Shown: in pieces, positions 47,507 to 57,690 of the stretch
How positions within the stretch are numbered: the stretch's first letter is position 1
Layout: each line of letters begins with the position of its first letter
Source: Pseudomonas asturiensis
GTDB lineage: Bacteria; Pseudomonadota; Gammaproteobacteria; Pseudomonadales; Pseudomonadaceae
Assembly (NCBI RefSeq): GCF_900143095.1
Contig: NZ_FRDA01000003.1
Location: 310,001-374,000, forward strand
Reading direction: 5' to 3'
Length of the DNA: 64,000 bases
The notes under the pieces: generated by a model
Told to the model about the DNA's origin: nothing
Databases searched by the model: none
What the model saw: only the letters and a program-made list of their open reading frames with translations
Translations under genes and position numbers: made by a program

Positions 47507-48196
47507 TTACAAGGCGCCAAATACCTTTTTCGCCAGCCCTGTCGCGGCAGCGGCCGGGTTGGCGCGGATGCTTTCTTCCTGTTTGGCGATCATCTCGAAC
47601 AGCCCATTGAGCGCTTGCTCGGTCACGTAGCTTTCGATATTGGCGCTTTTGGTGTCCAGCATGCCCAGTGCCGACGCTTTGCCAGCAAAGGCGTTGTACT
47701 TTTGCGCCAGACCGACCTGATCGGTGGCTTTCTTGACGATGGGCAGGAATTTTGCGCGGATCTGTTCGCGGCTGCTGCTGTTCAGGTACTGAGTCGCTGA
47801 ATCCTTGCCACCGCTGAGAATCGCCTTGGCATCGGTCACGCTCATTTTCTTCACGGCGTCCACCAGCAGCGCCTGGGCTTGTGGCACGGCCGCTTCAGCG
47901 GCCTGGTTCATGCTGGTTTCCAGCTGATCGACCTGAGTGCCCATGCCGAGCATTTTCATTTTCTTGGCGACCTGACCCAGTTTGCCAGGCAGTTCGATGC
48001 GCACTTCATCGTTTTTGCTGAAACCGCCGGGCACGCCTAGCTGCTTCACGGCGACTTGTGCGCCCTGGGTCAAGGCGTCTTTGAGGCCGCCCGTGGCGTC
48101 TGATTGCGAAAGATCGCCCAGCGACAGGGCGAAAACGTTGGCCGACAGCAGCAGGCCTGCGCAGAGGCCGGCAAAGGTAAACGAGGGGCGAAGCAT
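47507..48196 (-). CDS. DUF4197 family exported protein
   Basis: A 229-residue protein with a signal peptide (FTFAGLCAGLLLSANVFA, cleavage before LSLGD) and a helical mature part typical of DUF4197 (LTQGAQVAVKQLGVPGGFSKNDEVRIELP). The function is unknown; it is expected in the periplasm. AAGGA precedes the ATG at 48196, about seven bases away. It may be co-transcribed with the lipoprotein gene upstream, 73 bases away, and lies downstream of plsB in the same orientation. Confidence 0.85.
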   Translation of the reverse strand: MLRPSFTFAGLCAGLLLSANVFALSLGDLSQSDATGGLKDALTQGAQVAVKQLGVPGGFSKNDEVRIELPGKLGQVAKKMKMLGMGTQVDQLETSMNQAAEAAVPQAQALLVDAVKKMSVTDAKAILSGGKDSATQYLNSSSREQIRAKFLPIVKKATDQVGLAQKYNAFAGKASALGMLDTKSANIESYVTEQALNGLFEMIAKQEESIRANPAAAATGLAKKVFGAL

Positions 48197-48269
48197 GGCA
48201 GCATCCTTTTCAAAGAAATCTTGGAAGCAGCACCAAAGCAAGTGTCGGCGCTGTATGGCAGTGAGCGTA

Positions 48270-48674
48270 TCAGGGAAGCGGCTGCGCGGGGTTCAATCTG
48301 ATGCGTAAGGGGTCGGGATCGGTGCCGTCCAGTTTTACAGCATGCTGTTCGGTGCTGATGAACAGCAGTCTGCCGTCGGCTTCGATCCGCGCACTGACCG
48401 CATAACGATGGCCTGGCTGAACCTGACCGACGTCGTATTTCAGGTGAAAAGGCAGTGGGACCTGGCCTTTCACCGGACCGCTCTGATGCGCCAGTTGCAC
48501 GGCAGCCACATCGGCTTTGGAGACATCCTGAAGGCTGACGCTGAGGATTGCAGATGGGGGAAGCGCGATGCGTTGCAGGTAGAACACCTCGCCGTTGAGG
48601 CTGGCGTCGGGTGTTTGCATGCTACTGCAGGCTCCGAGCAGGGCAGTGGCGAGGATAAGGCTGAGCTTTTTCAT
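48270..48674 (-). CDS. YbaY-type lipoprotein
   Basis: A 134-residue lipoprotein (lipobox LLGAC, Cys16) with one YbaY/META-associated beta domain (SLNGEVFYLQRIALPPSAIL, VSLQDVSKAD). YbaY is an outer-membrane-attached lipoprotein of unclear function in E. coli. GGAG lies six bases before the ATG. It lies between plsB and the DUF4197 gene, all on the minus strand. Confidence 0.85.
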   Translation of the reverse strand: MKKLSLILATALLGACSSMQTPDASLNGEVFYLQRIALPPSAILSVSLQDVSKADVAAVQLAHQSGPVKGQVPLPFHLKYDVGQVQPGHRYAVSARIEADGRLLFISTEQHAVKLDGTDPDPLRIRLNPAQPLP

Positions 48675-48736
48675 GTGAATCTCCGTTTCGATCACGCCAG
48701 AAGACGCCTGACGTGATCGGCGGAAATTTAGCGCAT

Positions 48737-51229
48737 TCAGCTGGCCGGGTCTGCTTCGGTTACATTTTCGTGCTGGTGCAACGCCACCTGGCGGATAGAG
48801 AGCCTGATTTCTGCCGGCAGCACACGCTTGGCGGCGCCTTCGGCCAGCTCACCCAGCAGCGGGTGATAGCTGAGCTTGCCAGCAGCGTCTCTGCGCAACA
48901 CGCCTTGGTCGAGCAGCGACTGGATGAAGTGCCGGAACAGGCTTTTGTCGAAGAATTCCGGCGCATTGAGGCCATGCAGAATCGACAGGCGCTGGGCCAT
49001 GACCGTACACAGGTCTTCCAGCTCCTCGGGGCTCAGGGTGTTCTGGCCGCTGTTGAGCAGCAGAGCGATGGCCATGTAGAAGCGCTGCAGGGTCTGGGCA
49101 ATGGCGCGTGACAACAGGGTCAGCAGGACGAATTCGCGTGAGCTGGGCTCCGGGCGGATGTACACGTCGTCCTTGAGACGCAACAGGCCTTGTTCGACAA
49201 ATGCTGCCAGCCACTGGTCCACAACCTCGTCCAGCTCGCTGAGCGGCCAGCGGATGAACAGCTCCGATTGCAGGTACGGATACAGCGCCCGGGTATAACG
49301 CAGGATCAGCTCGCGGCTCATGCGCGAAGAGCTCTGGAAGAAACTGGCCAGCAACGACGGCAGCGCGAAGATGTGCAGTACGTTGTTGCGGTAGTACGTC
49401 ATCAGAACGGCGTTCTGCTCGTTGAGGTAAAGAATCCGGCCCAGCGCATCCTTTTGTTCGGCGAGCAGGTCCATGCCTTTCACGTGCTCGATCAACGCGC
49501 GGCCATCGCCTTCCGGCAGGGTCGTGTGCGGTGAGTACGGCACGGCGCGCAGCAGCGTCAGGTACAGGTCGAGCACGCGCTCCATGGCCTGATCATCCAG
49601 TGCCAGACGGTGGGTGGACAGCAACGCCACGGCCACCAGATTCATCGGATTGACGGCTGCCGCTTCGTTCAGGTGCTGGGCCACGCGTTCGCCCAGGCGG
49701 TGGGTGGTGCCGCTCAGCCAGTCCGGCTTGAACTGCGGAGCCAGCTCCTGTTCACGCCAGTCCGGCTGTTCGGCATCGAGAAACCCGGCCAGCTTGATCG
49801 GCTCGCCGAAATTCACCGAAACCTGACCGAAACGCTGCTTGAGCGCGCCGATGACTTTGAAGATGTCGAAGATCGACTCTTTCTTCTTGGTCGCGCCGCG
49901 CAATTCACCCAGGTAGGTGCGCCCTTCAAGTACCCGCTCGTAACCGATGTACACGGGGATAAATACGATCGGCATGCGCGAGTTGCGCAAAAAGCTGCGC
50001 ATCGTGATGGCGAGCATGCCGGTCTTGGGTTGCAACATGCGTCCGGTGCGCGAGCGACCGCCTTCCACGAAGTACTCGACCGGAAAACCCTTGGTGAACA
50101 AGGTGTGCAGGTATTCGTTGAACACCGCGGTGTACAGCGGGTTGCCCTTGAAGGTGCGGCGCATGAAAAACGCGCCGCCGCGCCGCAGCAGGCTGCCGAT
50201 CACCGGCATGTTCAGGTTGATGCCCGCCGCGATGTGCGGCGGCGTAAGGCCATTGCGAAACAGCAGGTAAGAGAGCAGCAGGTAATCGATATGGCTGCGA
50301 TGGCAGGGCACATAAATGACCTCATGGCCGGGCGCGACTTCCTGCACGCCTTCGATGTGGCTGACCTTGATGCCGTCGTAGATCTTGTTCCAGAACCAGC
50401 TCAGCACCACTTCCAGAAAGCGGATGGCCGAATAGGTGTAGTCCGAGGCGATCTCGTTGCCATAACGCAGTGCCAGCGCCCGGGCCTTGTCTTCGGAAAT
50501 CTTCTCGCGCTCGGCTTCCTCAAGAATGGCCTGCTTGACCAGCGGCTCGTCCAGCAGTCCCTTGACCACGTTACGCCGGTGCGACACGTCGGGGCCGATC
50601 ACGGCGCTTTTCAGGTTGCGGAAATGCGTGCGCAACAGGCGCTGTGTCATGCGCAGGGTCAGCTCGTAACCCTTGTTCTCATCGACCAGTTCACGCATGT
50701 GAATGGGCGCAGAAAACTGCACGCGGGTCTTGCGGCCCAGAATCAGAATGCTCACCAGACGACGCAGGCGACCTGTGACGGCCCAGCTGTCGGCAAACAG
50801 CAGCTTCCAGGCGCTGGACTCGCGATCAGGCGACTGTCCCCAGAACACACTGACCGGAATGATCTGCGCATCCTCGGTCGGGTTCTGGCTGACTGCCGCG
50901 ACCAGCCGCTCAAGCGTGGGCGGTGCGCCGCGTTTGTCCTGGCGGCCGAGCCAGTCGGGTGAAGGCGTCAGGTAGAAGAACGCAGCGGGCTCCATCAGGT
51001 TACCGACCGAGACCGACAGCACGGGGCGCGGCAGACCGGCCTTGCGGCATTCGGTGTCGATGACCGCCAGATCGCTGATCGACGGCGATTGCAGGGCATA
51101 GAAGACCGGACGGCTGCGATCCAGGTTCAGTGTGAAAGACGATTGATTGATAGTTTCCGAGCGAACCCAGAGGTACAACAAACGGCGCAGAGTGCCGAAT
51201 ACAAGACGGCGGAACGGAGAGCGAGTCAT
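48737..51229 (-). CDS. plsB: Glycerol-3-phosphate acyltransferase
   Basis: Inner-membrane enzyme that acylates glycerol-3-phosphate at position 1, the first step of phospholipid synthesis. About 830 residues. Acyltransferase motifs in order: catalytic HRSHID ([15 protein letters not shown]), [23 protein letters not shown] and [11 protein letters not shown] chose the ATG at 51229 ([12 protein letters not shown]), the family start; the frame is open 55 codons further upstream but that part has no family resemblance. No strong ribosome site is visible. The 415-base upstream gap contains a REP pair. Confidence 0.95.
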   Translation of the reverse strand: MTRSPFRRLVFGTLRRLLYLWVRSETINQSSFTLNLDRSRPVFYALQSPSISDLAVIDTECRKAGLPRPVLSVSVGNLMEPAAFFYLTPSPDWLGRQDKRGAPPTLERLVAAVSQNPTEDAQIIPVSVFWGQSPDRESSAWKLLFADSWAVTGRLRRLVSILILGRKTRVQFSAPIHMRELVDENKGYELTLRMTQRLLRTHFRNLKSAVIGPDVSHRRNVVKGLLDEPLVKQAILEEAEREKISEDKARALALRYGNEIASDYTYSAIRFLEVVLSWFWNKIYDGIKVSHIEGVQEVAPGHEVIYVPCHRSHIDYLLLSYLLFRNGLTPPHIAAGINLNMPVIGSLLRRGGAFFMRRTFKGNPLYTAVFNEYLHTLFTKGFPVEYFVEGGRSRTGRMLQPKTGMLAITMRSFLRNSRMPIVFIPVYIGYERVLEGRTYLGELRGATKKKESIFDIFKVIGALKQRFGQVSVNFGEPIKLAGFLDAEQPDWREQELAPQFKPDWLSGTTHRLGERVAQHLNEAAAVNPMNLVAVALLSTHRLALDDQAMERVLDLYLTLLRAVPYSPHTTLPEGDGRALIEHVKGMDLLAEQKDALGRILYLNEQNAVLMTYYRNNVLHIFALPSLLASFFQSSSRMSRELILRYTRALYPYLQSELFIRWPLSELDEVVDQWLAAFVEQGLLRLKDDVYIRPEPSSREFVLLTLLSRAIAQTLQRFYMAIALLLNSGQNTLSPEELEDLCTVMAQRLSILHGLNAPEFFDKSLFRHFIQSLLDQGVLRRDAAGKLSYHPLLGELAEGAAKRVLPAEIRLSIRQVALHQHENVTEADPAS

Positions 51230-51468
51230 ACGGCTTCTGCTGAATAAAGGGCGGCTGCCCGAGATGGCGCCAGTGTGACGCATCCCGAGGCGATGGGCAA
51301 AAGGGGTGATGTGAGCCGGGTGCCCTGATCGATGATCTGCAATCCGTGCCAGCGTGACGCAGAGCGCCCCGGGCTGCATGCCCCTGCGCAGCACTCATCG
51401 GTATACGCAGGTGCGGAAGACGCGGAAAACCTGGGCCAAAACGAAAGTGTCTGACCGAATGCGTACGT

Positions 51469-51555
51469 CTGGGAGGCGGCTTGCCGACGATGGCGTCAGT
51501 TCAGCCGCTGATGGGGTGCTTAAGAAAAAGCATCGCCGGCAAGCCGCCTCCCACA
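51469..51555. repeat. REP-like inverted pair
   Basis: tctgggaggcggcttgccga (start of 51469-51491) recurs inverted as catcgccggcaagccgcctc (51531-51555), with a 39-base spacer. It matches the element at 30096-30183. It sits in the 415-base gap between plsB and the 125-residue gene; nothing else is recognisable in that gap. Confidence 0.85.
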
Positions 51556-51644
51556 GTCGGTGGTTGCAGCAGGACTTGTGCATAACGATGAGCGCGGCGC
51601 ATGGGCAGGATCAGAGCTGTGTGTGCCAGCTGCAATCCTGTCGC

Positions 51645-52022
51645 TTACGAAGTCCGCCAGGTGATTTCTTCTTCACCATCGGCACTGATGCGCATCCAGC
51701 GGTCGGCGGTGTCGTCGCTTTCCTCTTCCACCCAGGTGCCCGGTGCGCAGCGGACTTCGACGTTCAGCGCAGCGAACGCGGCGCGGGCGCAGGCGATGTC
51801 GTCTTCCCACGGCGTCTGGTCGCTTTCCAGGTACAGGCTGTTCCACTTGCCCACCGCCTTCGGCAGCCAGGTCACGGGCACGCTGCCAGCCTTGCACTTC
51901 CAGGTCTGGCCTTTCTGGACCCAGTCGCTGCACGGGCCGAGGGCCTGGCCGAGCCATTGGGCGATAGCCTTGTGATCGACGTCTTCGTCTTTCAGGTAAA
52001 TCTCGATATCAGGTTGGCGCAT
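51645..52022 (-). CDS. Conserved hypothetical protein, Trp-rich
   Basis: A 125-residue acidic soluble protein with eight tryptophans and no signal peptide (KDEDVDHKAIAQWLGQ, WVQKGQTWKCKAGSVPVTWLPK). I do not recognise the family beyond its being conserved in Pseudomonas. It ends the gene run rlmA, this gene; 19 bases separate it from the rlmA stop side, so it is probably in the dapE-rlmA transcript. Confidence 0.7.
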   Translation of the reverse strand: MRQPDIEIYLKDEDVDHKAIAQWLGQALGPCSDWVQKGQTWKCKAGSVPVTWLPKAVGKWNSLYLESDQTPWEDDIACARAAFAALNVEVRCAPGTWVEEESDDTADRWMRISADGEEEITWRTS

Positions 52023-52041
52023 GGGTGCCTCTTTTGAATGC

Positions 52042-52851
52042 TTATTGCAGCACGAAATAATCGTAGCGCATGGAAACGGTGACCTTGAACGGTCCGGGTT
52101 GCTCGATGACGGCGGTGCGACGTTCGGCGCTCGCGCGCCAGCCGTGTGGCGTCATCGCCAGCAGGTCGGCGCGGGACTGGCCGTCGATCAGTTTCAAGGT
52201 GTAGCGCAGCGTTTCGCTGTGCTGGAGCTGCATCCCCTGCGGGACCAGCGCCAGGTGCTTGTCATCGGCGTAATCGCGCACTTCGTCGTACAGACGCTGG
52301 CGCAGTTCCATCAAGTGCTCATTGGTCGGGCCGACGCGCATCAACCCACCGCCCGGCGTCAGTAAACGCTTGGCTTCGTTCCAGTCCAGAGGGCTGAAAA
52401 CGCTCGCCAGAAACTGACAGCTGGCGTCCGGCAATGGCACGCGGGCCATGCTGGCGACCATCCAGGTCACCTTCGGATCACGACGGCAGGCGCGTTTGAC
52501 GGCCTCGCGTGAGATATCCAGCGCGTAGCCGTCGGACCTTTGCAGCGCCTCGGCGATCTGTTGGGTGTAATAGCCCTCGCCACAGCCGATGTCTAGCCAG
52601 TGGGCGGGCCTGCGCTCAGCCGCCAGCTCGGCCAGTCGCTGGGCAACAGGCGCGTAATGGCCAGCGTTGAGAAAGTCTCGCCGTGCCTCGACCATCGCCT
52701 GATTGTCGCCAGGGTCGCGGCTGTTCTTGTGCTGTACCGGCAGCAGGTTCAGGTAACCCTGCCGCGCGCGGTCGAAGCGATGATTGGCGGGGCAGACCAC
52801 GCCATTGTCAGCCGCACTGAGCGGTGCCGAGCAGATAGGACAGGTCAGCAT
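52042..52851 (-). CDS. rlmA: 23S rRNA (guanine-N1)-methyltransferase RlmA-like
   Basis: SAM-dependent methyltransferase of 269 residues, predicted to modify G745 of 23S rRNA. An N-terminal zinc site is formed by Cys4, Cys7, Cys20 and His24 (LTCPICSAPL, GVVCPANHRFDRA), followed by a Rossmann domain with DIGCGEGYYTQQ and ALDISREAVKRA. Its start overlaps the dapE stop by one base, so it is co-translated with dapE, an arrangement shared with P. aeruginosa from memory. Confidence 0.9.
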   Translation of the reverse strand: MLTCPICSAPLSAADNGVVCPANHRFDRARQGYLNLLPVQHKNSRDPGDNQAMVEARRDFLNAGHYAPVAQRLAELAAERRPAHWLDIGCGEGYYTQQIAEALQRSDGYALDISREAVKRACRRDPKVTWMVASMARVPLPDASCQFLASVFSPLDWNEAKRLLTPGGGLMRVGPTNEHLMELRQRLYDEVRDYADDKHLALVPQGMQLQHSETLRYTLKLIDGQSRADLLAMTPHGWRASAERRTAVIEQPGPFKVTVSMRYDYFVLQ

Positions 52852-54002
52852 CAGGCGAGCAACTTGACCAGTGTCTGGTAGTAGATCTCGGTCAATACGT
52901 CGAGGTCGCTCGCCAGAATGCGTTCGTTGACCTGATGGATCGTGGCGTTGACCGGCCCCAGCTCGACCACCTGAGTCCCCAGTGTTGCGATGAAGCGACC
53001 ATCCGAGGTGCCGCCACTGGTCGAAGCCTTGGTGTCGCGGCCCGTGACGCTCTTGATGCTTGCGGATACGGCGTCCAGCAACGCACCCGGTTCGGTCAGG
53101 AACGGCAGACCAGACAGCGCCCAGTCGATGTGCCAGTCCAGTTCATGCTTGTCGAGAATAGTGGCAACGCGCTGCTGCAAGCCTTCGACCGTTGATTCAG
53201 TGGAGAAGCGGAAATTGAACACCGCCACCAGATCGCCCGGGATCACGTTGGTCGCGCCCGTGCCGGAATTGAGGTTGGAAATCTGGAAACTGGTTGGTGG
53301 AAAGAAGTCGTTGCCGTTGTCCCAGTGCTCGGCAGCCAGCTCGGCGAGCGCGCCCGCAGCCAGATGAATCGGGTTTCTGGCCAGGTGCGGATAGGCGACA
53401 TGGCCCTGTTTGCCGCGCACGGTGAGCCTGGCGCCCAGCGAACCGCGACGGCCGTTCTTGACGACATCGCCCACCAGCGTAGTGCTCGACGGTTCGCCGA
53501 CGATGCACCAGTCCAGACGTTCCTTGCGTGCCGCCAGACGCTCGACCACCGCCTTGGTGCCGTGGTGCGCCGGGCCTTCTTCGTCGCTGGTGATCAGAAA
53601 CGCCACCGACCCCCGGTGATCGGGATGGTCGGCGACGAAGCGTTCGGCTGCCACCAGCATCGCCGCCAGACTGCCCTTCATGTCCGCCGCGCCGCGTCCG
53701 CACAGCATGCCGTGCTCGTCGATCAGTGCGTCGAACGGATCGTTCTCCCACGCTGTGACCGGGCCGGTCGGCACTACATCGGTGTGACCGGCAAAACACA
53801 GCACCGGACCTTCCCGGGTGCCGTGGGTCGCCCAGAAATTGTCCACGTCTTCGATACGCATCGGCTCAAGCTTGAACCCGGCCTCGCCCAGCCGCTGCAT
53901 CATCACGGTCTGGCAATCGGCATCGACGGGCGTGACCGACGGTCGACGGATCAAATCGCAGGCAAGCTGCAGGGTGGGCGAAAGGTCGGATGAGGCCGTC
54001 AT
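52851..54002 (-). CDS. dapE: Succinyl-diaminopimelate desuccinylase
   Basis: Zinc (or cobalt) M20 amidohydrolase that removes succinate from N-succinyl-L,L-diaminopimelate in lysine and peptidoglycan-precursor synthesis. The 383 residues show the metal ligands in [10 protein letters not shown] and [14 protein letters not shown], the catalytic Glu pair in [11 protein letters not shown], the dimerisation domain with NVIPG, and the late His region ([11 protein letters not shown]). dapC and dapD of the same pathway are 5-8 kb away. It is coupled to rlmA downstream. Confidence 0.96.
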   Translation of the reverse strand: MTASSDLSPTLQLACDLIRRPSVTPVDADCQTVMMQRLGEAGFKLEPMRIEDVDNFWATHGTREGPVLCFAGHTDVVPTGPVTAWENDPFDALIDEHGMLCGRGAADMKGSLAAMLVAAERFVADHPDHRGSVAFLITSDEEGPAHHGTKAVVERLAARKERLDWCIVGEPSSTTLVGDVVKNGRRGSLGARLTVRGKQGHVAYPHLARNPIHLAAGALAELAAEHWDNGNDFFPPTSFQISNLNSGTGATNVIPGDLVAVFNFRFSTESTVEGLQQRVATILDKHELDWHIDWALSGLPFLTEPGALLDAVSASIKSVTGRDTKASTSGGTSDGRFIATLGTQVVELGPVNATIHQVNERILASDLDVLTEIYYQTLVKLLA

Positions 54003-54102
54003 GTACAGAACTCCGGTAGCAAGACTGGTGGGCGCGAAAAGGCCGTTATCTTATAGCAAAACGACGGCCGTAGACCGTGGTTTATCTTGCCTGCCGGATC
54101 TG

Positions 54103-56622
54103 TCACGTTGTCATACGAGATGCTCGACCCGCCTGAACAGACAATGCCGCCATGATGACCGCAGCCAGATAGGGCAAGGATTTCACCAACAGCATTGCGA
54201 TCCAGAGCCCCAGGTCGATACCGCCTGACACGTCGCTGAAGCACAGCCCGACAGCCGCCAGCCAGAGCAGCAGCAAGATCCATAGTTCGGTACCGGCTTC
54301 GGACAGCGCCTGTCCAAGGTGGCTGCCGCTGGTCCGTTTAGGTGTGCGAAAAAAGGGCAGTTGCGAAGTGAATACCCCTGAGATCACGGCTTTGCCAATG
54401 GTGGGGTAGAGCGCCATGCCTGCAAGGATCGCCGCCAGGGCATCGTGCACACCTCTGCTGATCAATCGTCCGTAAAGAACGGCAACCTTCAGGGTTCGCA
54501 ACACGAACATCAGCAGCAAAGAGGTTGAGAAGATCCAGGGCACGGGTCCAAAGACATGGGGGGCAAGGATCATCGCTGCCGTCCACAGCAGAACGATGAG
54601 CGTCATCAGGTAGTTGACACCTTCTGCTGCCCACGGCACCCAGCCCGCTAAAAAATGATAACGCTGTATCGCACTGAGCGAGGCGGTTCTGCCCATGAAC
54701 AGGCTTGCTGAATGTCGCTTGAGAATCTGCACCGCGCCATACGCCCAGCGATGACGCTGTTTCTTGAAGTCTGTAAACGAGTCAGGAGTCAGTCCCTTGC
54801 CATAGCTGATCGGGCTGTAGCCGGTCGAAAAGTCATTTTTCAGCACCCTCAAACCCAGTTCGGCATCTTCACAGATTGACCACTGTGCCCAACGCAATCT
54901 CTGCAGGACCGTGCGCCTGATCATCGTCATCGTCATCGTGCCGTGTTGAATAATGGCGTCATGGTCATTACGTATGACCATCCCGATATTGAAGAAGCCG
55001 CGGTACTCAGCCTCGCAGCAACGCTTGAACAGGCTCTCGTTGCCATCACGATAATCCTGCGGCGATTGAATCACGCCGATTTGCGGGTCTGCAAAATGCG
55101 GCACCATGTGCCTGAGCCACAGATGATTGACGCAGTAGTCCGCGTCGATCACTGCCACTATTTCGGCGTCTGCTGCGGTACGGTCGATCAGGTAATTCAA
55201 CGCTCCGGCCTTGAAGCCGGATAACGGATCGACGTGAAAAAATCTGAAATGATTGCCCAGCTCACGGCAGCGCTGTTCGACCGGTTTCCAGACCTCCGGG
55301 TCGTGAGTGTTGTTATCGATAACGAGTACTTCGAAGTTCGGGTAAACCAGACGATCTAACGCATTAAGCGTCAGAATGACCATGTCCGGCGGTTCGTTGT
55401 AGCAGGGAATGTGTACCGAGATCCTGGGCACATAGCTTTCTTCAAGACGCTTGGGAAGAAAGAATCGGGGATGTTCGGTTCCCCAGCATGCTTCCAGAAA
55501 CTCATGAGCCTCTATCGCCACATTGGTCAACAGTGAGCACGCCCAGATCAGGCTGAGGGGCAGCGCAAGCCACAGGGACAGCGACCCGCTTGCCGCCAGG
55601 CCTGCGGATATCAGCAGGCAGTAAGCCAAGGCAATGATCGCCGTCGCACTGGTGCGTGATTCGGGTCGCAGGCGCGTGATCATGCGTCTGTATTGGTCCT
55701 GCCACTGCACGGGCATAAGCACCGGCCCTGCGAGTTGCATTTTGGGTTGGCGCCGGGCATTGAAGAAGCCCCAATGGGGACCTGGCGGCCCTTCATCAAT
55801 CTTCCAGTCCTGATCGAAGGCCTCAATCATGAAGTAGTCGTAGCCCTGCCGATTCAGCAGGTGCAGTTGATTGCGCAGGTAAAGGGTTTGAGTGGCTGGA
55901 GAGGAGAAAAGTCTTCTGGCTGCACTCCCTCTGGCGGGCCAGCCGATTTCGGAAAGCAGGACCGGTTTGTCGGGGAACATCCGGGTTAATTGCGCTGCCC
56001 GGTCCAGGACGTCCGAGACCGCCTGTTCCGGTGAAATGGCTTCCCAGAAGGGCAGTATGTGAGCCGCGACGCAGTCCGCATGCTGCGCCAGCTCGGGGAC
56101 CTCGACCCATAGGGTCCACACTTCAGACGTCGCGACCGGAATGCCGACCTGTTGCCGTGCGAAGTCCATCAAGTCCAGCAGTCGAGCAAGCGTGATATCA
56201 CCGCGATAGAGCGCCTCGTTACCGATCAACAGTCGATTGATGTTGGCGTGACGGTTGCACAGGTCTATCGCGACACTCAGCTCCGCATCGTTTTGCTTCT
56301 CGTCCTGAGAAATCCATACGCCGAGGGTGACGGTCATGCCCAGTCCAAGCGCCACTTCAGGAATGCAGGCCAGAGAGCCCTGTACCGAGTAGATCCTGAT
56401 GCTTCGGGTGAAGGGTCTTATAAGTGCCAGGTCTTCTTCGATCTGGGCCCGTGACGGATAGATTCGCTTGCCAGGCTCCTGCCCCGGTCGAAAGGGCGAG
56501 TACGAAAAGCCCGAGATGGTCTCAGGCCAGTCGGGTGCTTCCTGGGTTTTCCTTTTGAGCAAATCTGCTGTCGAGAACCGTTCTGCCAAGCCTTTTTTAT
56601 GAACACGCCAATTGCTATCCAT
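54103..56622 (-). CDS. ndvB: NdvB-like glucan synthase: GH17-type domain fused to GT2 glycosyltransferase
   Basis: Membrane protein of 839 residues. The N-terminal part (about 35-300) is a GH17-like (beta/alpha)8 domain with the acid/base Glu136 (IGNEALYRGD) and nucleophile Glu225 (LLSEIGWPARG). Transmembrane helices near 325-372 follow, then a GT2 core with PCYNEPPDM, the D-x-D Asp493/Asp495 (VIDADYC), ED at 585-586 and QRHRW at 622-626, then further helices. The same fusion next to dapE is ndvB of P. aeruginosa, which makes cyclic beta-1,3-glucans tied to biofilm tolerance. The N-terminal catalytic pair suggests it also trims or transfers the glucan. It is 100 bases upstream of dapE on the same strand. 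Confidence 0.88.
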   Translation of the reverse strand: MDSNWRVHKKGLAERFSTADLLKRKTQEAPDWPETISGFSYSPFRPGQEPGKRIYPSRAQIEEDLALIRPFTRSIRIYSVQGSLACIPEVALGLGMTVTLGVWISQDEKQNDAELSVAIDLCNRHANINRLLIGNEALYRGDITLARLLDLMDFARQQVGIPVATSEVWTLWVEVPELAQHADCVAAHILPFWEAISPEQAVSDVLDRAAQLTRMFPDKPVLLSEIGWPARGSAARRLFSSPATQTLYLRNQLHLLNRQGYDYFMIEAFDQDWKIDEGPPGPHWGFFNARRQPKMQLAGPVLMPVQWQDQYRRMITRLRPESRTSATAIIALAYCLLISAGLAASGSLSLWLALPLSLIWACSLLTNVAIEAHEFLEACWGTEHPRFFLPKRLEESYVPRISVHIPCYNEPPDMVILTLNALDRLVYPNFEVLVIDNNTHDPEVWKPVEQRCRELGNHFRFFHVDPLSGFKAGALNYLIDRTAADAEIVAVIDADYCVNHLWLRHMVPHFADPQIGVIQSPQDYRDGNESLFKRCCEAEYRGFFNIGMVIRNDHDAIIQHGTMTMTMIRRTVLQRLRWAQWSICEDAELGLRVLKNDFSTGYSPISYGKGLTPDSFTDFKKQRHRWAYGAVQILKRHSASLFMGRTASLSAIQRYHFLAGWVPWAAEGVNYLMTLIVLLWTAAMILAPHVFGPVPWIFSTSLLLMFVLRTLKVAVLYGRLISRGVHDALAAILAGMALYPTIGKAVISGVFTSQLPFFRTPKRTSGSHLGQALSEAGTELWILLLLWLAAVGLCFSDVSGGIDLGLWIAMLLVKSLPYLAAVIMAALSVQAGRASRMTT

Positions 56623-56827
56623 GCAGTCCTGTCTGTGTTGAGGTGACGGTGTAGCTCCTTTAATTAACTGTAGCGGTGTAGGCGTAGCGCCGTTTTATAC
56701 GGTTAGAAAGTTTGGCAACAAGAACACCGGTTCTTAGCTTTTTTTGCAAACCGCCGGCTGTCGTGAGCGGGCACGCAAGGTTGCATCGGTGCAGAGCACA
56801 AGGGGTGTCGCAACGCATTCAAACCCC

Positions 56828-56833
56828 TATAAT
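56828..56833 (+). promoter_or_regulatory. Possible -10 box before tcdA
   Basis: A perfect TATAAT lies 26 bases before the tcdA start, but the upstream hexamer at 16-17 bases is a poor -35. The rest of the 237-base gap to ndvB shows nothing else. Confidence 0.45.
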
Positions 56834-56859
56834 GCGCGCCGGTTTTTGAGGTATTGATC

Positions 56860-57690
56860 ATGAGCGCAGAAGATCCACGTTTCGCAGGCATTGCCCGTTT
56901 GTACGGCATCGAGGGGCTGGAGCGCCTGCGTGCCGCGCATGTGGCGGTGGTCGGTATCGGCGGCGTGGGATCCTGGGCGGCGGAGGCGCTGGCGCGCAGC
57001 GGCGTGGGTGAAATTTCGTTGTTCGACATGGACGACGTCTGCGTGAGCAATACCAACCGTCAGTTGCATGCGCTGGACAGCACGGTGGGTCGTGCGAAAG
57101 TCGAGGTGATGGCCGAGCGTATTCGGGCTATCAACCCTGATTGCGTGGTGCACGCAGTGGCTGATTTCGTGACCCGAGACACCATGGCCGAGTGCATTAC
57201 GCCGGAACTGGACTTCGTGATCGACTGCATCGACAGCGTCAACGCCAAGGCAGCGCTTATCTCGTGGTGCAAACGTCGCAAGATCCAGATGGTCACCACC
57301 GGTGGCGCGGGTGGGCAGATTGATCCCATGCTGATTCAGATCGCCGACCTCAACCGCACCTTCAACGACCCGCTGGCCTCCAAGGTGCGTTCGACCCTGC
57401 GTCGCGACTATGGCTTTTCACGGACCCCGAACCGCCACTACAGCGTGCCTTGCGTGTTCTCGACCGAGCAACTGCGTTATCCGAAACCGGATGGCAGCAT
57501 CTGTCTGGAAAAGAAATTTGTCGGCGACGGGGTCAAGCTGGACTGCGCGGGCGGGTTTGGTGCGGTGATGATGGTGACCGCATCGTTTGGCATGATTGCC
57601 GCCACGCGTGCCGTGGACAAGCTGGTTGCTGGCACGCGCCGTCCCTCGGAGCGCGTCAAACCTGCTGCTGCAGTTTCCGGTCATGCCTGA
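56860..57690 (+). CDS. tcdA: tRNA threonylcarbamoyladenosine dehydratase TcdA (CsdL)
   Basis: E1-like ATP-dependent enzyme converting t6A37 to the cyclic ct6A form on tRNA. The 276 residues contain the nucleotide-binding GIGGVGSWAAEALARSGV, the acidic loop FDMDDVCVSNTNRQ, and GGAGGQIDPM. It is next to the csdE-csdA sulfur system, which in E. coli feeds this protein (CsdL). It converges on csdE, overlapping 10 bases at the 3' ends. The ATG at 56860 fits; a TTG two codons earlier is less likely. Confidence 0.95.
   Translation: MSAEDPRFAGIARLYGIEGLERLRAAHVAVVGIGGVGSWAAEALARSGVGEISLFDMDDVCVSNTNRQLHALDSTVGRAKVEVMAERIRAINPDCVVHAVADFVTRDTMAECITPELDFVIDCIDSVNAKAALISWCKRRKIQMVTTGGAGGQIDPMLIQIADLNRTFNDPLASKVRSTLRRDYGFSRTPNRHYSVPCVFSTEQLRYPKPDGSICLEKKFVGDGVKLDCAGGFGAVMMVTASFGMIAATRAVDKLVAGTRRPSERVKPAAAVSGHA

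Noticed and set aside
51395..51583. Small minus-strand open frame between plsB and the 125-residue gene
   Set aside because: It is made from the REP palindrome and has no ribosome site or family.
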